This document shows positions 7,303 to 13,467 of a stretch of 17,318 nucleotides of DNA, in pieces. The stretch lies in the NCBI GenBank assembly GCA_910586955.1, contig CAJUMM010000057.1, positions 1 through 17,318 of the forward strand, read 5' to 3'. The first letter of the stretch is position 1; the number at the start of each line of letters is the position of its first letter. The stretch is from an uncultured Lachnospiraceae bacterium (GTDB taxonomy: Bacteria; Bacillota; Clostridia; Lachnospirales; Lachnospiraceae). The notes beneath the pieces are model-generated. The model was not told the DNA's origin, made no database searches, and saw only the letters and a list, made by a program, of their open reading frames with translations. The position numbers and the translations under genes are program-made.

Positions 7303-8418
7303 TTATTCAAAAGGAAACCGGATCCGGGTTAGCTCCAGCTCATCCCGGATCTGGATAAACTCTTTCTGCACCGCTTCCGTGAGGGGGATTCCCTTATCTT
7401 TCCGTGACAGCCAGGCCTCGTATTCTTTCTCCCCGGCGGTGTAGATGCGATCCTGTCCCGGGGCTTTCCGGGAATTGCGAAGCTCCCGCAGAATCTTTCC
7501 GGCCGTCTCTTTGAAAGCTTCTGCTCCCAGGAAAGCTTCCGTGTCAATGACCAGGAAGAAATGTCCCAGATGGTAGGGGCGTATGGTGCCGTCCTCATTT
7601 TTCCCGTCCAGATCCTGGAGGAAAAGGCCGGATTGAAGAGCGGCAGAAAGAATTTCTACCACAGTGGCATAGCCGTAGCCCTTGTAGCCTCCCAGCAGAT
7701 CGCCCACGCCGCCCAAAGGGGCCAGGGCTGCTTTCCGGCTGCGGATATCCTTTAGGGCCTGCCGGCTGTCCGTTAATTCGGAGCCGTCCCGCCCGATGAC
7801 CATTCCGGGAGGCAGATCCCGTCCGATACGGGCATAGTACTCAATTTTTCCGTTTTGGGTGATGGAGGTGGCGCAGTCCAGGGTAAAGGGGAAGGGTTCA
7901 TCCGTAGGCAGGCTGAAGGTCAGGGGATTGGTGCCCAGCATATTTTCCACGCCGAAGGTGGGGGCGATGGAAGGCCTGGCATTGGTACCGCTGATACCGA
8001 TCATATTTTCCCTGGCGGCCAGGGCCGTCCAATATCCGGCAATGCCGTAGTGGGAGGAATTGCGCACGGCTGCCATACCCATGCCGTACCGGCGGGCTTT
8101 GGAAATACAGAGATCCATGGCTTTTTTGGCTGCCACCATGCCCATGCCGTCGTTGGCGTCCAGAACGGCGGTGGTGGGCGTTTCTTTTAAGATATCAATC
8201 TTTGTAACGGGATTCAGGATTCCGGCCCGGATGCGGTCCACATAAATGGGTTTAAAACGGTTGCAGCCGTGGCTTTCAATGCCCCGGCGGTCGCTTTCCA
8301 GCAGCACGTCGGAGCAAAGCTTTGCATCTTCTTTTGGAAGGCCAAGCTTTACAAATGCGGCCGTCATAAAGTCTTCTGCCAGTTTCCAGGAAATACAGGG
8401 TCTTGTATCTTTTTCCAT
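7303..8418 (-). CDS. LDH2-family NAD(P)-dependent oxidoreductase (malate/L-lactate dehydrogenase-like)
   Basis: This cytosolic dehydrogenase belongs to the non-Rossmann LDH2/MDH2 family. Members oxidise or reduce malate, L-lactate, ureidoglycolate, sulfolactate, 2,3-diketo-L-gulonate or related 2-hydroxy acids. The family marks in the 371 residues are RRGIESHGCNRF (H50), NSSHYGIAGYW (H123), MLGTNPLTFSLPT, the DCATS segment and GGYKGYGYATVVEIL. The exact substrate cannot be read from sequence. The start at 8418 is set by AAGGAGG six bases upstream; the open frame continues upstream to 8664, but that part covers the promoter and leader. It converges with the GH36 gene, with only 8 bases between the stop codons, so any terminator must lie inside coding sequence. 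Nothing ties it directly to the sugar operon. Confidence 0.88.
   Translation of the reverse strand: MEKDTRPCISWKLAEDFMTAAFVKLGLPKEDAKLCSDVLLESDRRGIESHGCNRFKPIYVDRIRAGILNPVTKIDILKETPTTAVLDANDGMGMVAAKKAMDLCISKARRYGMGMAAVRNSSHYGIAGYWTALAARENMIGISGTNARPSIAPTFGVENMLGTNPLTFSLPTDEPFPFTLDCATSITQNGKIEYYARIGRDLPPGMVIGRDGSELTDSRQALKDIRSRKAALAPLGGVGDLLGGYKGYGYATVVEILSAALQSGLFLQDLDGKNEDGTIRPYHLGHFFLVIDTEAFLGAEAFKETAGKILRELRNSRKAPGQDRIYTAGEKEYEAWLSRKDKGIPLTEAVQKEFIQIRDELELTRIRFPFE
7318..7354. other. Hairpin inside the 3' end of the LDH2-family gene
   Basis: CCGGATCCGGG (7318-7328) pairs with CCCGGATCTGG (7344-7354) over 11 bases with one G-U pair and a 15-base loop. It lies 24 bases past the GH36 stop on the plus strand and overlaps the last codons of the convergent gene. 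No T-run follows, so it is not a standard intrinsic terminator, but it may shield the GH36 transcript end. Confidence 0.35.
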
Positions 8419-8431
8419 AGGCTGCCTCCTT

Positions 8432-8495
8432 AGGTGTAAAAAGGCGGCGTAATAGAAAATACTTTCATGATTATTACACCGCGTCTCTTGCACCT
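8432..8495 (-). promoter_or_regulatory. Structured 5' leader of the LDH2-family gene
   Basis: On the minus-strand RNA, an 11-bp helix (8482-8472 with 8454-8444; GCGGTGTAATA against TATTACGCCGC, one G-U pair) encloses a 17-base loop. An outer 5-bp helix pairs AGGTG (8495-8491) with CACCT (8436-8432). The outer helix ends directly beside the ribosome binding site AAGGAGG (8431-8425), so folding could control translation. It does not match a riboswitch class I recognise. Confidence 0.45.
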
Positions 8496-8523
8496 TTACG
8501 TTATTTTGTTTTAAATTGTCTTT

Positions 8524-8552
8524 ACAATAGCATGTTTTATAGGCTCTGTCAA
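8524..8552 (-). promoter_or_regulatory. Promoter of the LDH2-family gene, with overlapping dyad
   Basis: On the minus strand, a perfect TTGACA (8552-8547) precedes TATTGT (8529-8524) by 17 bases. Transcription should start near 8517, giving a leader of about 100 bases. The dyad ATTGT-N4-ACAAT (8515-8528) covers the -10 box and start region and could be an operator. It is only loosely like the Rex site, so no regulator is assigned. Confidence 0.68.
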
Positions 8553-8603
8553 GATAAATACCGGATAGAACTTTAAGAAAGCTGTATATTTTGCCGTAAA
8601 AAA

Positions 8604-8999
8604 TCAGGAGGAAGCCCGGTTCCGGTTCAAAATTTTTTCGTATAGCAGCCCGGTTAAGAACCATACCGGCGCATAGTCCAGCCGGATGACGCCGCCGATG
8701 TTAAAGCGGGCGCGGCTGTAATCCCAGGGGCACATATCTTTTCTTTTGAGGAGGGTTCCGGTCACAAATTCTACAAAGAAAATAGTCCCTGCATAGACCA
8801 GGCCCCGGAGCCATGTGTTTTTGCCATGAATCCAGCGGGAGACAGGGGCCAGGAAAGCCGCCATTCCATAGATGGGAAACATCCAGATGGAGGAACGGCC
8901 CTCCAGCTTCATCTGCCGCCGCCTAAAAGAGTTGAGGCCGGTCCAGAATACCTCCAGGCACCAGCCGGTAAGTCCGCATAAAATAAATTTGTTCTTCAT
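8604..8999 (-). CDS. Small integral membrane protein, PF06541 (putative ABC transporter type IV) family
   Basis: This 131-residue protein has about four hydrophobic segments (near 3-22, 33-53, 62-83 and 107-125). It carries the marks I associate with PF06541 proteins of Clostridia: GWCLEVFWTGL, SSIWMFPIYGM, and CPWDYSRARFNIGG followed by LDYAPVW. The family is annotated as a putative ABC transporter permease, but no ATPase gene is nearby and no function is established; I do not assign one. The ATG at 8999 is chosen because the first conserved helix begins there. Unusually, no Shine-Dalgarno sequence precedes it, and the bases upstream are pyrimidine-rich (CTCCCCTCCC on the coding strand). It is divergent from folC and lies 185 bases upstream of the LDH2-family gene, which has its own promoter. 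Confidence 0.72.
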   Translation of the reverse strand: MKNKFILCGLTGWCLEVFWTGLNSFRRRQMKLEGRSSIWMFPIYGMAAFLAPVSRWIHGKNTWLRGLVYAGTIFFVEFVTGTLLKRKDMCPWDYSRARFNIGGVIRLDYAPVWFLTGLLYEKILNRNRASS

Positions 9000-9030
9000 G
9001 GGAATAGTATGTGCCGGGAGGGGAGAATTA

Positions 9031-9058
9031 ATTCTATTGAAATGCAAAGACTTGTATA
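9031..9058 (-). promoter_or_regulatory. Candidate promoter for the PF06541-type membrane protein gene
   Basis: On the minus strand, TATACA (9058-9053) and TAGAAT (9036-9031) are 16 bases apart, a 4/6 and a 5/6 match. Transcription would start near 9024. These boxes interleave with the folC promoter on the other strand, so the two genes may compete for polymerase. Confidence 0.35.
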
Positions 9059-9065
9059 TTATAAT
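9037..9065 (+). promoter_or_regulatory. Sigma-A promoter of folC-pheA
   Basis: TTGAAA (9037-9042) and a consensus TATAAT (9060-9065) are separated by exactly 17 bases. Transcription should begin near 9072, about 60 bases before the folC start codon. The promoter probably also serves pheA, which overlaps folC. Confidence 0.75.
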
Positions 9066-9068
9066 GGG

Positions 9069-9099
9069 AAAGGGGCTGGCGGGAAAAGCCAACCCCTTT
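9069..9099 (+). other. 5'-terminal stem-loop in the folC leader
   Basis: AAAGGGG (9069-9075) pairs with CCCCTTT (9093-9099), and TGGC (9077-9080) pairs with GCCA (9088-9091), with one C-A mismatch between and a GGGAAAA loop. It begins essentially at the predicted transcript start. No T-run follows, so it is not a normal terminator; a 5'-stabilising hairpin is more likely. Confidence 0.45.
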
Positions 9100-9132
9100 G
9101 CTGTGGAATGATTTGTTTTGAGAGAGGATATT

Positions 9133-10428
9133 ATGACATACAAAGAGGCAAGGGCATTTATTGCGGATACGGGGAAATACGGTTCGGTGCTGGGACTTCA
9201 GGCAGTGACGGAGCTTTTGAGGCGGCTTGGGGATCCCCAGGACAGCCTGAAATTCGTCCATATTGCAGGAACCAACGGCAAGGGTTCTATTCTGGCTTAT
9301 GTGTCCACGGTTCTAAAAGAGGCCGGGTACCGGGTAGGGCGGTATATTTCCCCTACGATTTTTGATTACCGGGAGCGCATCCAGGTTAACGAGGAGTATA
9401 TTACCAGGGAGGCCCTGGCAAGGCTGACGGAGCGGATTTGGCGGGCTTGCCGGGAGATGCTCTCGGAAGGCCTTCCCCATCCCACCTGTTTTGAGGTGGA
9501 GACAGCCCTGGCCTTTCTCTATTTCCGGGAGACGGCCTGTGAGATTGTAGTTCTGGAAACGGGAATGGGAGGCCTTACGGATGCCACCAATGTGGTGAAA
9601 ACTACACTGCTTTCGGTTTTTGCTTCTATCAGCATGGACCATATGGGATTTCTGGGAAATACCCTGGAAGAAATTGCGGCGGTAAAGGCCGGGATTATCA
9701 AACCCGGGGCCGGGGTGGTGAGCGCACCCCAGAAGCCAGAGGTTCGGAAGGTCCTTCGGGAAACCTGCGAAAAGCAGGGAGCCGTCTATTGCGAAGTGAA
9801 TCCGGAGGAGATTGGGGATATCCGCTATGGCTTTTGGGAGCAGAGTTTTTCCTACGGCGGATACCGGCGGCTTTTGATCGGATTGGCAGGGTGCTGCCAG
9901 ATCGGAAATGCGGCTGTGGCCGTGGAGACCTTGGGGCAGCTTGGAGCCCTGGGATTTCCGGTGGGGGAAAAAGAACTGCGCAGAGGACTTAAGAAGACCC
10001 TGTGGCAGGGAAGGCTTACAGTGGTGAGCCGGCATCCCCTTTTTGTGGCAGACGGCGCCCACAACCGGGATGCGGCGGACAAGCTTTTGGAGAGTCTGGA
10101 ACTGTATTTTCCGGGGAAGCGGAAGATTTTTATTATGGGCGTGCTGGCGGATAAGGAATATGCTTATCTGGCAGAACGGCTGGCCCCTCTGGCGGAGCGG
10201 GTCATTACCCTGATGACGCCGGACAACCCCAGGGCTTTGAGCGCCCAGGAGCTGGCGGAGGCGGTGCGGCCCTTTAATCCCCAGGTGGAAGCGGCAGACA
10301 GTATCCGGGATGCGGTTTCCCGGGCCAGGAAATATGCCGGGGAGGATGATCTGGTCCTTGCCTTCGGTTCCTTATCCTATCTGGGAGAGCTGATCCGGGA
10401 GGTGCGCATGGGAGGAGATGCAGAATGA
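9133..10428 (+). CDS. folC: Folylpolyglutamate synthase / dihydrofolate synthase
   Basis: This cytosolic Mur-ligase-type ATP enzyme adds glutamates to folates, and often also joins glutamate to dihydropteroate. The 431 residues, of normal length, include the P-loop HIAGTNGKGS (about 43-52), YISPTIFDYRERI (about 71-83), the SMDHMGFLGNTLEEIAAVKAGIIK segment in two conserved parts, and DGAHNRDAA plus GVLADKEY in the C-terminal ligase domain. Two core motifs deviate: SPTIFDYRERI where SPHLxxxRERI is usual, and ETGMGGLTDATN where EVGLGGRLDATN is usual. ATG at 9133 is preferred because GAGAGAGG lies about five bases upstream; an in-frame TTG at 9118 would absorb that site. It overlaps pheA by ATGA, implying translational coupling. 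Confidence 0.93.
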   Translation: MTYKEARAFIADTGKYGSVLGLQAVTELLRRLGDPQDSLKFVHIAGTNGKGSILAYVSTVLKEAGYRVGRYISPTIFDYRERIQVNEEYITREALARLTERIWRACREMLSEGLPHPTCFEVETALAFLYFRETACEIVVLETGMGGLTDATNVVKTTLLSVFASISMDHMGFLGNTLEEIAAVKAGIIKPGAGVVSAPQKPEVRKVLRETCEKQGAVYCEVNPEEIGDIRYGFWEQSFSYGGYRRLLIGLAGCCQIGNAAVAVETLGQLGALGFPVGEKELRRGLKKTLWQGRLTVVSRHPLFVADGAHNRDAADKLLESLELYFPGKRKIFIMGVLADKEYAYLAERLAPLAERVITLMTPDNPRALSAQELAEAVRPFNPQVEAADSIRDAVSRARKYAGEDDLVLAFGSLSYLGELIREVRMGGDAE

Positions 10429-11552
10429 GGGATTTATCGGAACTGAGAGGAGAGATTGACGCCATTGATGCTCAGATGGTGGAGCTTTTTGAGCGGCGGA
10501 TGGAGATTTCCGGGGAGGTGGCGGAGTACAAGGTAGCCACCGGAAAGAAGATTCTGGATAAAGAGCGGGAAAAGGACAAGATCCGGGCAGTGAAGGCTAT
10601 GACCCACAGCCAGTTCAACGCCCACGGGGTGGAGGAGCTGTACCAGCAGATTATGGCTATGAGCCGGAAGCTCCAGTACCAGAGGATGGAGGAGAAAGCC
10701 ATTGGGCGGCTGCCCTTTGTGATGGTGGACCGTCTGGAGACGGAAAATATCCGGGTGGTTTACCAGGGCGTGGAGGGAGCCTACAGCCAGCAGGCCATGT
10801 TTGAGTTTTTCGGGGAAAAGACGGCCCATTTCCATGTGGAGCGCTGGCGGGACGCCATGGAAGCCATTGCCGAGGGCATGGCGGACTATGCAGTGCTTCC
10901 CATCGAAAATTCTACAGCCGGGATTGTAAATGACAACTATGACCTGCTGCAGGAGTTTGACAACTATATTGTGGGAGAGCAGATTTTATCCATCCGGCAC
11001 GCATTGCTGGGAACCCAGGACTCCCGGCTGGAAGATATCCGCACCGTGTACTCCCATCCCCAGGGACTGATGCAGTGCGCAAAATTCCTGGACAGGCACC
11101 GGGACTGGCAGCAGATCAGCCTGCAGAACACGGCGGTAGCTGCCCAGAAGGTGGCGGAAGAGGGGGATAAGACCCAGGCGGCTATTGCAAGCGCCCTGGC
11201 CGGGAAGCAGCACGGGCTTAAGGTCCTGAAAGAAGGCGTAAACCAAAGCGGGCAGAACTCCACCCGTTTCCTCATAGTGACCAACCAGAGGATTTTCTGT
11301 AAAGATGCAGGCAAAGTGAGCATCTGCTTTGAGGTGAACCATGAGAGCGGCTGCCTTTACAACGTACTGTCCCATTTTATATACAACAATCTCAATATGT
11401 GCCGGATCGAATCCAGGCCCATTGCGGACCGGAACTGGGAATACCGCTTTTTCGTGGACTTTGAGGGAAACTTAAACCACAGCGCAGTAAAAAACGCCCT
11501 CCGGGGAATCCGGGAGGAAGCCCTGAATATGAAAATACTAGGGAATTATTAA
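10425..11552 (+). CDS. pheA: Bifunctional chorismate mutase / prephenate dehydratase (P-protein)
   Basis: This enzyme converts chorismate to prephenate and then to phenylpyruvate for phenylalanine synthesis. The 375 residues contain an AroQ chorismate mutase domain (about 1-90, beginning LRGEIDAIDAQMVELFERR). The prephenate dehydratase domain (about 108-285) has VVYQGVEGAYS, IENSTAGIVND and the catalytic TRF triad at 280-282. The ACT regulatory domain (about 297-375) has ESRP at 329-332, which contacts bound phenylalanine in relatives, so allosteric inhibition by phenylalanine is likely. The start codon overlaps the folC stop (ATGA), with GGAGGAGAT upstream inside folC. The 120 bases after the stop contain no clear terminator; a short GCAGG-GAG-CCTGC hairpin at 11636-11648 precedes the next gene. 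Confidence 0.96.
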   Translation: MRDLSELRGEIDAIDAQMVELFERRMEISGEVAEYKVATGKKILDKEREKDKIRAVKAMTHSQFNAHGVEELYQQIMAMSRKLQYQRMEEKAIGRLPFVMVDRLETENIRVVYQGVEGAYSQQAMFEFFGEKTAHFHVERWRDAMEAIAEGMADYAVLPIENSTAGIVNDNYDLLQEFDNYIVGEQILSIRHALLGTQDSRLEDIRTVYSHPQGLMQCAKFLDRHRDWQQISLQNTAVAAQKVAEEGDKTQAAIASALAGKQHGLKVLKEGVNQSGQNSTRFLIVTNQRIFCKDAGKVSICFEVNHESGCLYNVLSHFIYNNLNMCRIESRPIADRNWEYRFFVDFEGNLNHSAVKNALRGIREEALNMKILGNY

Positions 11553-11672
11553 TAAAAACAACAGGAGCCCGGACAAAGCCCAGAAGGGTTTACGGATGCG
11601 GAGCAGCCGGAAATTCTTCTAGAAAAGGGGCATTGGCAGGGAGCCTGCGGAACTAAAATAGGAGGTATAAAT

Positions 11673-12542
11673 ATGAATTCATACGTGATTATGACAGACA
11701 ACATGGCAGATTTGCCCGAAAGCTATATACAGGAACACAAGCTGCCCATTTTATCCCTAAGCTATGTAATTGACGGGGAGACTTACGACAGGGATCACCC
11801 CCAGGACGTAAAGGAATTTTACAGCCGGATGCGGAGCGGCTCCATGCCCACTACCTCCCAGGCCAACCCCCAGCAGGCAAAGGAATTGTTTCTCTCCTGT
11901 CTGTCAAAGGGACAGGACGTTCTGTATCTTGCCTTTTCTTCCGGCTTGAGCGGAACTTACAACAGCGGCCGGATTGCGGCGGCGGAGATTGAGGAAGAGC
12001 AGCTGTACCCGGAGAGGAAGGTGGTAGTAATCGATACCTTAAGCGCTTCCCTGGGAGAGGGCCTTCTGGTTCACAAAGCCGTGCAGATGAAAGAAGCCGG
12101 GAAAACCATGGAGGAGGTGGCTTCCTGGGTGGAGGAGAATAAACTGCATTTATGCCATAATTTTACGGTAGACGATCTCTTCCATCTCCACCGGGGAGGC
12201 CGGGTGTCTAAAGCCACGGCCATTCTAGGGACCGTGATCAATATCAAACCTTTGCTCCATGTGGACAACGAAGGACATCTCATTGCCATCGGAAAAGTCC
12301 GGGGGAGAAAGAAGTCCCTGGCGGCCCTGGTGGACCGCATGGGGGAGCAGATGAAGGGCTTTGAGAATACAGAGGTATTTATCAGCCACGGGGACTGCCC
12401 GGAGGATGCCGGGTATGTGGAGAAGCTGGTGCGGGAGCGTTTTGGAATCGAGGATTTTATCATCAATGAGGTAGGCCCTACCATCGGCGCCCATTCCGGC
12501 CCCGGAACCATGGCATTGTTTTTTATGGGAAATCCCCGGTAA
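11673..12542 (+). CDS. DegV-family fatty-acid-binding protein (FakB-like)
   Basis: DegV/FakB proteins bind a fatty acid and present it to the kinase FakA, which makes acyl phosphate for phospholipid synthesis. The 289 residues have the family marks: an N-terminal TDNMADLP (usually TDSTxDLP), PTTSQANPQQ (about 59-68), SSGLSGTYNSG (about 89-99), IDTLSASLGEG (about 120-130) and HRGGRVSKA, which leads into the C-terminal lobe. No fakA partner is in the window, and genomes of this group usually carry several degV paralogs, so this one's ligand is unknown. The start is set by AGGAGG ending seven bases before ATG. It follows pheA by 120 bases with no good promoter visible and may depend on readthrough. 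It converges with the PHP gene, with six bases between stops. Confidence 0.92.
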   Translation: MNSYVIMTDNMADLPESYIQEHKLPILSLSYVIDGETYDRDHPQDVKEFYSRMRSGSMPTTSQANPQQAKELFLSCLSKGQDVLYLAFSSGLSGTYNSGRIAAAEIEEEQLYPERKVVVIDTLSASLGEGLLVHKAVQMKEAGKTMEEVASWVEENKLHLCHNFTVDDLFHLHRGGRVSKATAILGTVINIKPLLHVDNEGHLIAIGKVRGRKKSLAALVDRMGEQMKGFENTEVFISHGDCPEDAGYVEKLVRERFGIEDFIINEVGPTIGAHSGPGTMALFFMGNPR

Positions 12543-12548
12543 GCGGCG

Positions 12549-13385
12549 TCAGCTCCTAAGCTCTTCCAGAACTTCATAGGGAATCTTCAGATTCCCCTTG
12601 CCGGTTCCCAGATCGATGAGGGGTTTGTTCTTTCCATGGAAATCCGAGCCGCCGGAGATCTTAAGGTTCAGTTTCCGGGCCAGGCTGCCCATGCGCTTCT
12701 CGTCGGAATCGGTGTTAGCGGAGTAGATGGCTTCCAGTCCCTGAAGGCCTGCCTCTTTCAGTTCCCGGACGCAGGCGGAGAGCCTCTCATCGGAGAAGCG
12801 GTAAAGCAGGGGATGGGCCAGAACGGCAATGCCGCCGGCATCCCGGATGAGGCGGATGGCTTTTTCCGGCTCCGTGTACTGTTTGGGCACGAAGCAGGAG
12901 CAGCCGTCTCCGATGTAGCGGGCAAAAACTTCTTTGATGGAGGAGACATACCCTTTGTCTACCAGCCAGCGGCCGAAGTGGGCCCGGGTGATCAGGGAAT
13001 CCTTGTTGGCTTCCTGGATCTCTTCCAGGTAAATATCGAAACCTGCTTTCTCCCGGAGGAGACGGGCCATTTCCTCATTGCGGTTCTCCCGGCTTTTCTG
13101 GAAGAAATCCAGATGGCGTGTGAAGTTCTTCTCCTCCGGCTGGATATCAAGTCCCAGGATATGGACTTCCCGTCCCTCATATTCCGTAGAAAATTCAATG
13201 CCCGGAACCAGTTCCACCTGGTACAGGGCTGCGGCTTTCGCTGCTTCTCTTATTCCCTCTGCCGTATCGTGGTCCGTGAGGGCGAAGGCGGCAAGTCCCT
13301 TCTCCGACGCATAGGCGGCCAGCTCTGCAGGGGAGAGGGTTCCGTCGGAGCAGCTGGAGTGTACGTGTAAATCGATATATTTCAT
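12549..13385 (-). CDS. PHP-domain metal-dependent phosphoesterase
   Basis: This cytosolic phosphoesterase of the PHP family resembles TrpH/YciV (RNase AM-like) enzymes that act on 3',5'-nucleoside bisphosphates or the 5' ends of short RNAs. The 278-residue length fits. Candidate metal ligands are all present: H7 and H9 in DLHVHSSCSDG, D14, H39 and D40 in TDHDT, E64 in PGIEFS, H75 in EVHILG, H191 in LAHPLL, and D248 with H250 in GSDFHG. The helical insertion at about 95-180 with RAHFGRWLVDKGYV is typical of this subgroup. ATG at 13385 gives the family-standard beginning; the ribosome binding site is weak (AAAGGA about 11 bases upstream). It is tail-to-tail with degV and divergent from the PBP gene, so it is a single-gene unit. 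Confidence 0.9.
   Translation of the reverse strand: MKYIDLHVHSSCSDGTLSPAELAAYASEKGLAAFALTDHDTAEGIREAAKAAALYQVELVPGIEFSTEYEGREVHILGLDIQPEEKNFTRHLDFFQKSRENRNEEMARLLREKAGFDIYLEEIQEANKDSLITRAHFGRWLVDKGYVSSIKEVFARYIGDGCSCFVPKQYTEPEKAIRLIRDAGGIAVLAHPLLYRFSDERLSACVRELKEAGLQGLEAIYSANTDSDEKRMGSLARKLNLKISGGSDFHGKNKPLIDLGTGKGNLKIPYEVLEELRS
12579..12596. other. Hairpin inside the 3' end of the PHP gene
   Basis: GGGAATC (12579-12585) and GATTCCC (12590-12596) form a perfect 7-bp stem with a TTCA loop. It lies about 37 bases past the degV stop, within the last codons of the convergent PHP gene. No T-run follows, so termination activity is uncertain. Confidence 0.35.
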
Positions 13386-13416
13386 AAAATTCCGGATCCT
13401 TTCGTGATTTTCTTTT

Positions 13417-13422
13417 ATTATA
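13417..13422 (-). promoter_or_regulatory. Probable -10 box of the PHP gene promoter
   Basis: A consensus TATAAT reads on the minus strand about 32 bases before the PHP start codon. I see no convincing -35 box at 16-18 bases. Confidence 0.4.
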
Positions 13423-13432
13423 CCCCTGATTG

Positions 13433-13441
13433 TGATAAAAT
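13433..13441 (+). promoter_or_regulatory. Probable extended -10 promoter of the PBP gene
   Basis: TGATAAAAT combines a TGn extension with TAAAAT, a 5/6 match to the -10 box. The -35 region is poor (TTTATT), as is common with extended -10 promoters. Transcription would start near 13448, leaving a leader of about 20 bases with GAGGAGGG before the ATG. Confidence 0.45.
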
Positions 13442-13467
13442 GAAAGAAAAAGAGATGAGGAGGGCCT

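Noticed and set aside
8515..8528. Rex redox-repressor site over the LDH2-family promoter
   Set aside because: The dyad ATTGT-N4-ACAAT keeps only the outer TTGT/ACAA of the Rex consensus and has the wrong spacing, so I leave it as an unassigned dyad.
11553..11672. Terminator or independent promoter between pheA and degV
   Set aside because: Only a short GCAGG-GAG-CCTGC hairpin without a T-run is seen. TTGGCA with TAAAAT nearby has a 15-base spacing and would start transcription inside the ribosome binding site.
12636..13370. Plus-strand open frame (244 codons) opposite the PHP gene
   Set aside because: All metal-ligand motifs lie on the minus strand; the plus-strand product has no recognisable feature.
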